Below are positions 58,201 to 64,000 of a stretch of 64,000 nucleotides of DNA, in pieces. The notes beneath the pieces are model-generated. The model did not search any database. It had not been told where the DNA came from and saw only the letters and a program-made list of their open reading frames with translations. Position numbers and translations under genes: made by a program. Origin of the DNA: Lobulomyces angularis (Eukaryota > Chytridiomycota > Chytridiomycetes > Lobulomycetales > Lobulomycetaceae); NCBI GenBank assembly GCA_027604685.1, contig JADHYX010000058.1:1-64000 (forward strand), read 5' to 3'. Each line of letters begins with the position of its first letter. The stretch's first letter is position 1.

Positions 58201-61200
58201 CTCTGTTGATGCTAATAATGCTATTGATTATCAATTATTTATACCAGTTATACTGATATCACTTTTAAACATAGATAATGTATAAAAATTATTAATTCTG
58301 TACATTGCTTAATTCGGTAAATATTAGGGTGTTCGACAAGAAGCTGTGAAGTGTTTAGAAGCTATAGATCGAAGCTATCAGTTAAAGTCGAAAAATTTTT
58401 CTATATATGCTTATGATCAGTTTTTTGGTGGAGATTGTTCAAAAGTTCAGTATTTAACTACAAAAATTGCATCAAAATTCGTATCTTGTTTGATTTCTCA
58501 AAAAGAATCGCTTTTAACTACGGAAATCTATTTGCCAAATGTTATGGAATCAGTTCTTGGTGCAACTGAAGCAGAAAGTATAGAGTGGGAAGCGTCAGTT
58601 TTGTTGTTTTTGAATACTTGTGTGTTGGCTTGTTCAACTTCGTTCGGAAAAGTTCAAATTCTTAATTCAATGAAATTAATTAAGTCAGCAATAAAGATAA
58701 AAACTTTGTATCCATTAATAGAAGATTGTTGTTCTGCAAGTTATCCCGTTGATGAAAGAGTCTTACTGTTACCGCAATTAGTGAAATGCTTTGATGTCCC
58801 AATTTCTAATAGGCTATTTGATGGAAAGCAAAGGAAGTTTTTTAAACTTTTTTTAAAATTGCTAAGTGATTTTAATTTAACGGGTAATCATCTTTTTTTA
58901 ATTTCTTATTTTTAATTTTATGTTTAGAAAATTTTTCGACACAAGTAAGCATGTTGACTTTTATCACGGAAGATTGGTTTTCATCTGTATCATTAAAGAA
59001 CCAAGCCGAAATATTTTCAATCATCGTGTTGCTATCAGTAAGTGATTCTACCGTTGCTGGCTTGGCAAAGCGTGTTCTTTCTGCAATCACCTTGGATGCT
59101 TCAATCTTAACCTCTCAATTTACTCATTATATCACACTAATACAGGATAATCACTCGCAGCAAATAAAAAGACTTAAAGCAGATTCCAAAGAAGAAGTTC
59201 CTCTTTTTTCACTGATTACTTTATTGGAATTATTTTCCAGCTTGAATATTATAAACAAACGAACACTAGTTCGAAATTTGTTTGAGTTTTTAGGTGTTGC
59301 AGTTTCTACTCAGAATGTCAGTATTTTTTTTTCATTAGAGTACATCAAACAGTTGATTTTAGCAGCTTTACTAGATGTTATTGCTGAAGTTAAGGACACC
59401 TCTGATGAAAATGAGTTGCGAGTCGATTATGTTGTTCAGTGTATCAGAACTACAGATAATCCCCAAACACACAATGCATCCCTTATATTGATGGCAGCAA
59501 TAGCTAAAGTTAATCCAGACCCTGTATTAATAAACATTATGCCGGTTTTTACTTTTATGGGAGCTAACGTTTTAAGACAAGATGATAATTACAGTTTTTA
59601 TGTGATACGTCAAACATTAGAAACCATTCTGCCTGCGTTATTAAGTAAACACAATAATGTTTCTAGTCCTCATATGCAAATGATATTGTCGGTTAAACCA
59701 GTTTTAAAAGTTTTCGTTGATGCCTTATTTCATATTCCGAAGCACAGAAGGTTGACCTTGTTTAGTATTTTAGTTTCAGTGCTAGGACCAAATGATTTCT
59801 TGCAGCCGATCATATCCTTATTAGTATCGAAAGCTGTTGGTATGGGTCAAATTCGGAGTTCGACTGCCTCTGTAAACAATGCGGTACTTGAGTTTGCTGC
59901 ATCAGTCTCTTGCCATTTTGACATTAGTTCTCAGTTAAAGGTAAAAAAGCAATTTGAACAACGGTTTTACAGTTTAACCTTTTTTAGATGATTTTAGAAA
60001 GTCTGGATCTGGTTAAAGGAATCTTAAATACTGAGGACGATACTGCGACAGTTTCATTTTTTGATTCAAAGTATAATTTTTTGGTCTACTGAATTATATA
60101 AAAAATTTATTTTATTAGCGATTTCAACGAAGCTCAACTGTATAATTTGCAAGTCGCTCATATTGAATGTATTTCCATAATATTGGGAAATCCTCAGTTC
60201 CTCGAAAAATTGAAACTTGTAACAGATGTACAAAAATTGGAAGATTACCATGTTAAATTGGTTGGTACCCTATTTAGTATAATGAGTAGTGGAAGAATAC
60301 TTCAAAAGAAGTGTGAAACTGAAGACAATAAATTAGGTGTTAGTTTTTCCAACAATCTTGTGTCAAGTGGATATTCTTGCTTAAACAAAGTCCATGAGTT
60401 ATTAACGATTAAAACTTTTATAAAAACAATTGCAAAATTATTAGTATCCGAAGATACGACAGTAATTACATATTTTTTCTAGTACAATTAAGTTTATTTT
60501 GTAGATTGTTTGTAAATCACTAACTCTGCTTAATGAAAAAACCACTGCTTTGAAATCAACAGCGATTGATGTGGAAGTAGGTAAATTATATTCATCCTTA
60601 GTGCCAGTGGTTCTACAAGTTATTGAGGGCAAAAAATCGTCTCATGAATGCAAGCAAAATGGTTTATTATGCTTGACAACTATGATTCAGCTTATGTCTA
60701 AAAAGGATGTTGAAGTTTATATTAGAGTTCTCCCATTGGTATGTGAAGAAATCAACTCATCAGTTCAAAATGTGGCAATTTCAGCTCTAACATGCTTAAC
60801 GTGTTTATGGTTTGTTTATATTTTGTTGTCAACCTATTTTTCTAATATCTATTTTCTTCTAAGTAATACTCTTGGTACCAGAACTATCACTCATTTACCA
60901 ACATTTATGCCATCTATATTAAATATTCTATCAGATGCTATCAAGAAGAAGGGTAGCAATATAATCTTTTTCTAGACTAATTTTGTTTTTATTTAAGATC
61001 TCTCCACTTCCTTAAAAGGATCACAACTCTTTATTTATACTTCCATAACTGCACTAACAATGATTGTTAAAGCACTTCCAAAATTTATTAGTCCATACAT
61101 TCCCAAAATTTTAGATTGCTGCCTTTCTCCCCTATATTTAAATAAGGTGGAACATAATAAAGCTCATCAAAAAATTAGTGAAAAAAACTTGGAGTTGTGC

Positions 61201-62415
61201 TTTATTCTTACTGAGCGAGTTCCGTGTAGAATTCTATTACCTGCAATGTTCAATCACTTAAAAGCTTCCTTTAAAAATGGGGTTCAAAGCTTAATGATGT
61301 TGTTCAGAATGACTTCAAAAATATTGAATTTAATGAATTCAAGTGAATTGAACGATCAGTACTTAGGAGTTTTTAGATTTTTTATATTTGGTTTTGACTA
61401 TAGAGAATCTATAATTGATGTTGAAAATTATTTAGCAGAAAGTTGCGACGAAGAATTGATATCATCTTTTTTAACATTTGTTGGAAAATTAAATGATGCT
61501 ATGTTTAGAAGTTTATTTCTGAATATGGTTGAATGGGCATTTGCAGAAGAAGGTAACAATTTAAATTACTTTTGAAAGAGGTGTTAAAATAAAATCTATT
61601 TATTTATTTATTAGGGAAGGAATCTAGAAGCATTTTTTTCTACAGAACCTTAAGTGCACTATTAGATAAGATTAAAGTAAGAAAATGCTATTTGTGAAAT
61701 TAATCATTATAGACTTTCTTTGCTCCATATTGTGGGTATGTTATTGATCACACAGTTGTAACTTTGGAAAAATTTGCCAATAACAATACGCATTCAACCG
61801 AGTTGTGGATGAGAATTATGACTTTTCTTTACAAATTCTTCTTATATGATCAAGATGGTAACATAATTTTAATTACAACGCAATTTTAATGTATTTTACG
61901 TTAAGGTTTAATGAATGCTGAGAAGTTTCATAAAATTTATCCTACAGTAATAAAGCAAATTACTAAAAAGGAACTCCACAGTTTAAATTATCTGGAAAAT
62001 ATGAATAAATATTTAATTCCATGCATTGGTCAATTGGCTGTTAATGTGAATGCTGATGATTTATGGAAACCACTTATACAAAGCATTTTAATGACTTCTA
62101 GGGAAGAGGATGCGGAGGTAACTTCCAATATTTATATTATCGCAAATAAATTTGAATAATGTTTAGATTAAGATTACAACCTTAAAATCACTTGAAGAAT
62201 TATACAGGTTACTTGGGGAGGATTTGTTGGTATTTTTACCGGAAACTATTCCATTTTTAGCGGAACTTAACGAAGGTGGATTTAAAAAATTTTTTTAACA
62301 AAAGGTTAACTTTTTTTCAGATGATGACCCAAAAGTAGAAAAAGCCAGTTTAAAACTGTGTTCGGTGGTCGAAGGATACCTAGGTGAATCTTTAGAGCAG
62401 TATTTTACTAAGTAA
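55227..62415 (+). CDS. UTP10: UTP10/HEATR1, HEAT-repeat subunit of the SSU processome
   Basis: Twenty-three exons (55227-55253, 55300-55387, 55433-55542, 55596-55934, 55976-56146, 56201-56499, 56541-56785, 56817-57289, 57331-57511, 57553-58098, 58143-58279, 58328-58883, 58928-59940, 59988-60070, 60119-60461, 60505-60809, 60864-60952, 60998-61552, 61615-61676, 61713-61857, 61906-62117, 62167-62275, 62321-62415) give 2060 residues, between yeast Utp10 and human HEATR1. It scaffolds U3 snoRNP assembly on pre-18S rRNA and aids rDNA transcription. The N-terminus has PSLLFSKSGDIDSDAV, GLAELVTKDKRFLAFEDSIF. Helical HEAT repeats fill the middle. The BP28CT region contains IVKALPKFISPYIPKILDCC, and the end reads DDDPKVEKASLKLCSVVEGY, LGESLEQY. 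The intron 56786-56816 is 31 nt. Confidence 0.93.
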
Positions 62416-62684
62416 AAGCGGTACTAGGAGCAGTAGTAAATTCATCATTTTCAAATTACCCAAAAAAAATTTGTAGAATTTTAATTAATTTTTTTTAATA
62501 CTTTACAAATATGATTCGTTCTGACACATTTTTTTAATAACAGTTAAATGCAATGCCTTCAATTGGTGCTGCTTGTATATTAGAAGAAATAATTAAAAAA
62601 GAGCAAATAGTATTGAACAATTGTGGCAATGTTTACAATTTCTTAAATTTTTTTTTATACACACTTAATAAATTAAATTTTTCG
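62416..62684. other. Spacer / possible 5' UTR of SAC2-like gene
   Basis: The frame of the next gene stays open upstream to an ATG at 62553, so the start could be there. The stretch looks less protein-like and I prefer 62685. Confidence 0.35.
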
Positions 62685-64000
62685 ATGCTAAAAGAAAAAC
62701 TTCATATCGCGGTAGATAAAGATCAATTTTTTTTTATAAAGCAAAACATAATCGGTGAGTTCACTAAAATAGTCACACTAAACTTCAAAAGTAGACTAAC
62801 TCGGAATTTTAATGGTATTTCATAAGAATTTCATCATTTATTATTTTGAGAATACTTTTGTAGAGAGTTTGGAGTTCTCCTTAAAAAAATACGAATTTTT
62901 TGGAATTATAGGTATTGTATTTAAAATTTTTATCATCGGCATTGATTATTATTAGGAATAATATCTTTAGATAGTGGAGATCACCTAATTTTAACAGTTA
63001 AAAGAGAAAATGTTGGACATATAAAATCGAATTCCGTATTTAGGATTGATGACATACTGATATTACCGTTTAATGAACTGGCGGTAATAGTTTCACCATT
63101 ACATTTTTTAGAGTCTAATGTTAATTTATTAGGATATTATTTTAGCCAGATATACGGTATTTTAGAATTTTGAGGCATTTTTAAATAAATTTTTAACAAT
63201 TTTTTTTTTTTTTTTTGTTAACACAGAATAATGTTGAATTGAAAGAGACTACGAAAGTCAGTAACGTGGAGGTAAAGTCAAAGCCTGTAAATGATCAGCT
63301 TAATTCAAAATTCGATGCAATTCTTAAAAAAAATAATGTTGTTAAAATAGTTTCAGAAAAAGAGAGAAGCAATCATTTTGGGGCCACTCCAACAAAGAAA
63401 ACAGTAATTTCCACTTTGACAGAGGTTTCCAGTGCAGTAAATTTGGGTATAAAAAAAAGTTTTGGATATAATCTAACTGAATGCAAGATCTCAAAACCCA
63501 ATTTTTCGAAGGTACAATGTTGATACATGAAAAATTACTGATAATTCAACATAGGATAGTTCTTTTACTTTGATGCAAAATGCCATTTCCCTAACTTCCA
63601 AAAAGGTCACAGACACAACTAAAAGAGTAATAGGAGATGAGAATGATGGCGAAAACTTTGAGGAACTCTTAATTAAAGAAATAACAAGGCTATTAACCAG
63701 TGGCTTATATTTTTATTCTAAAGAGATTGATTTAACAAATTCTTTTCAGAGACAATCTACTTTTAGCGATAAACAAAACTTGTTTTTAAATGTAATGTAT
63801 TTTAAAATTCAACTTCCCGTATCTAATTTATTTATTTTTATCAGTTGGACAAAAGATTTTTTTGGAACGAACATTTGCTAGATACCTTCATAAAACAGAA
63901 CGTTGAAGACTTTATTATTCCGATAATAAATGGATTCGTACAAATAGAAAGTTTACAAATTAAAGGTCTGGCCTTTGACTTTGTTTTAATTTCTCGGAGA
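62685..64000 (+). CDS. SAC-domain phosphoinositide phosphatase, SAC2/INPP5F type (3' partial)
   Basis: Exons 62685-62814, 62864-62911, 62956-63119, 63227-63511, 63555-63791 and 63845-64000 (window end) give 340 codons of the N-terminal SAC region. Signatures: YEFFGIIG followed by IISLDSGDHLILTVKRENVG, FRIDDILILPF, LLTSGLYFYSKEIDLTNSFQ with RQST, KRFFWNEHLLDTF, DFIIPIINGFVQIESL and FVLISRR. The RQST ending and the IIP-I-GFVQIE-L block fit SAC2/INPP5F more than Sac1 or Fig4. Such enzymes remove a phosphate, mostly the 4-phosphate, from phosphoinositides on endosomes. A Lys/Ser-rich insert of about 80 residues sits between the two SAC halves. The catalytic CX5R motif lies beyond the window. The donor at 63120 is my least certain junction. 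Confidence 0.82.

Noticed and set aside
63120..63226. SAC2 exon continuing to the TAC-GGTATT donor near 63160
   Set aside because: Joining that donor to the only good acceptor (63226) gives an immediate TAA. The earlier phase-0 donor at 63120 keeps the frame, though it is weaker.
1..64000. CRISPR arrays, bacterial operons, Shine-Dalgarno sites
   Set aside because: The sequence is clearly eukaryotic nuclear DNA with spliceosomal introns. No spaced repeat array was seen.

Overview
This window is nuclear DNA of an AT-rich eukaryote with many very short spliceosomal introns (mostly 31-110 nt, GT-AG). The gene set points to a fungus or a close relative: an NHA1-type Na+/H+ antiporter, an Isn1-type IMP nucleotidase, Rap1 with BRCT, Myb and RCT parts, Sec59-type dolichol kinase, Cpd1-type phosphodiesterase and an Rrn6-like protein. 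A complete 2-oxoglutarate dehydrogenase gene implies a respiring mitochondrion and argues against hydrogenosomal anaerobic fungi. TAA, TAG and TGA all appear to be used as stops, so the code looks standard. I cannot place the species; an early-diverging, intron-rich fungus fits best.

Layout. 1-858: 3' end of a membrane SH3 protein. 0.86-6.2 kb: gene-poor, with a decayed repetitive reading frame, a hAT-like transposase relic, two tRNA-Gln(TTG) copies plus a half-tRNA relic, and a 13-bp tandem repeat. 6.3-16.5 kb (minus strand): SulP anion transporter with STAS domain, Rap1, and the NHA1-type antiporter. 17.3-29.4 kb (plus): 2-oxoglutarate dehydrogenase E1, a WD40 protein, a seven-helix membrane protein, endonuclease III with a candidate zinc module, and HP1/Swi6. 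29.7-33.8 kb: divergent pair Isn1 and dolichol kinase. 34.4-45.9 kb (plus): a giant gene for about 3655 residues whose N-terminal half is ten exon-encoded EF-hand-type modules. 46.4-49.3 kb: divergent cyclic phosphodiesterase and a beta-lactamase-fold protein lacking its catalytic residues. 49.5-51.5 kb: divergent SF3B4 and a UPF0220/Vps68-type membrane protein, both with an intron directly after the start codon. 51.9-62.4 kb: divergent Rrn6-like and UTP10 genes, both for ribosome production, separated by 72 bp. 62.7-64.0 kb: start of a SAC2-type phosphoinositide phosphatase cut by the window edge.

Shared themes are ribosome synthesis (Rrn6-like, UTP10), chromatin and telomeres (HP1, Rap1), and ion transport (SulP, NHA1). 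There is no operon logic, but several head-to-head pairs have tiny intergenic spacers. All spliced models were read by eye: I checked reading phase across every junction, but single boundaries could be off. The candidate for something undescribed is the giant EF-hand gene at 34431-45856.
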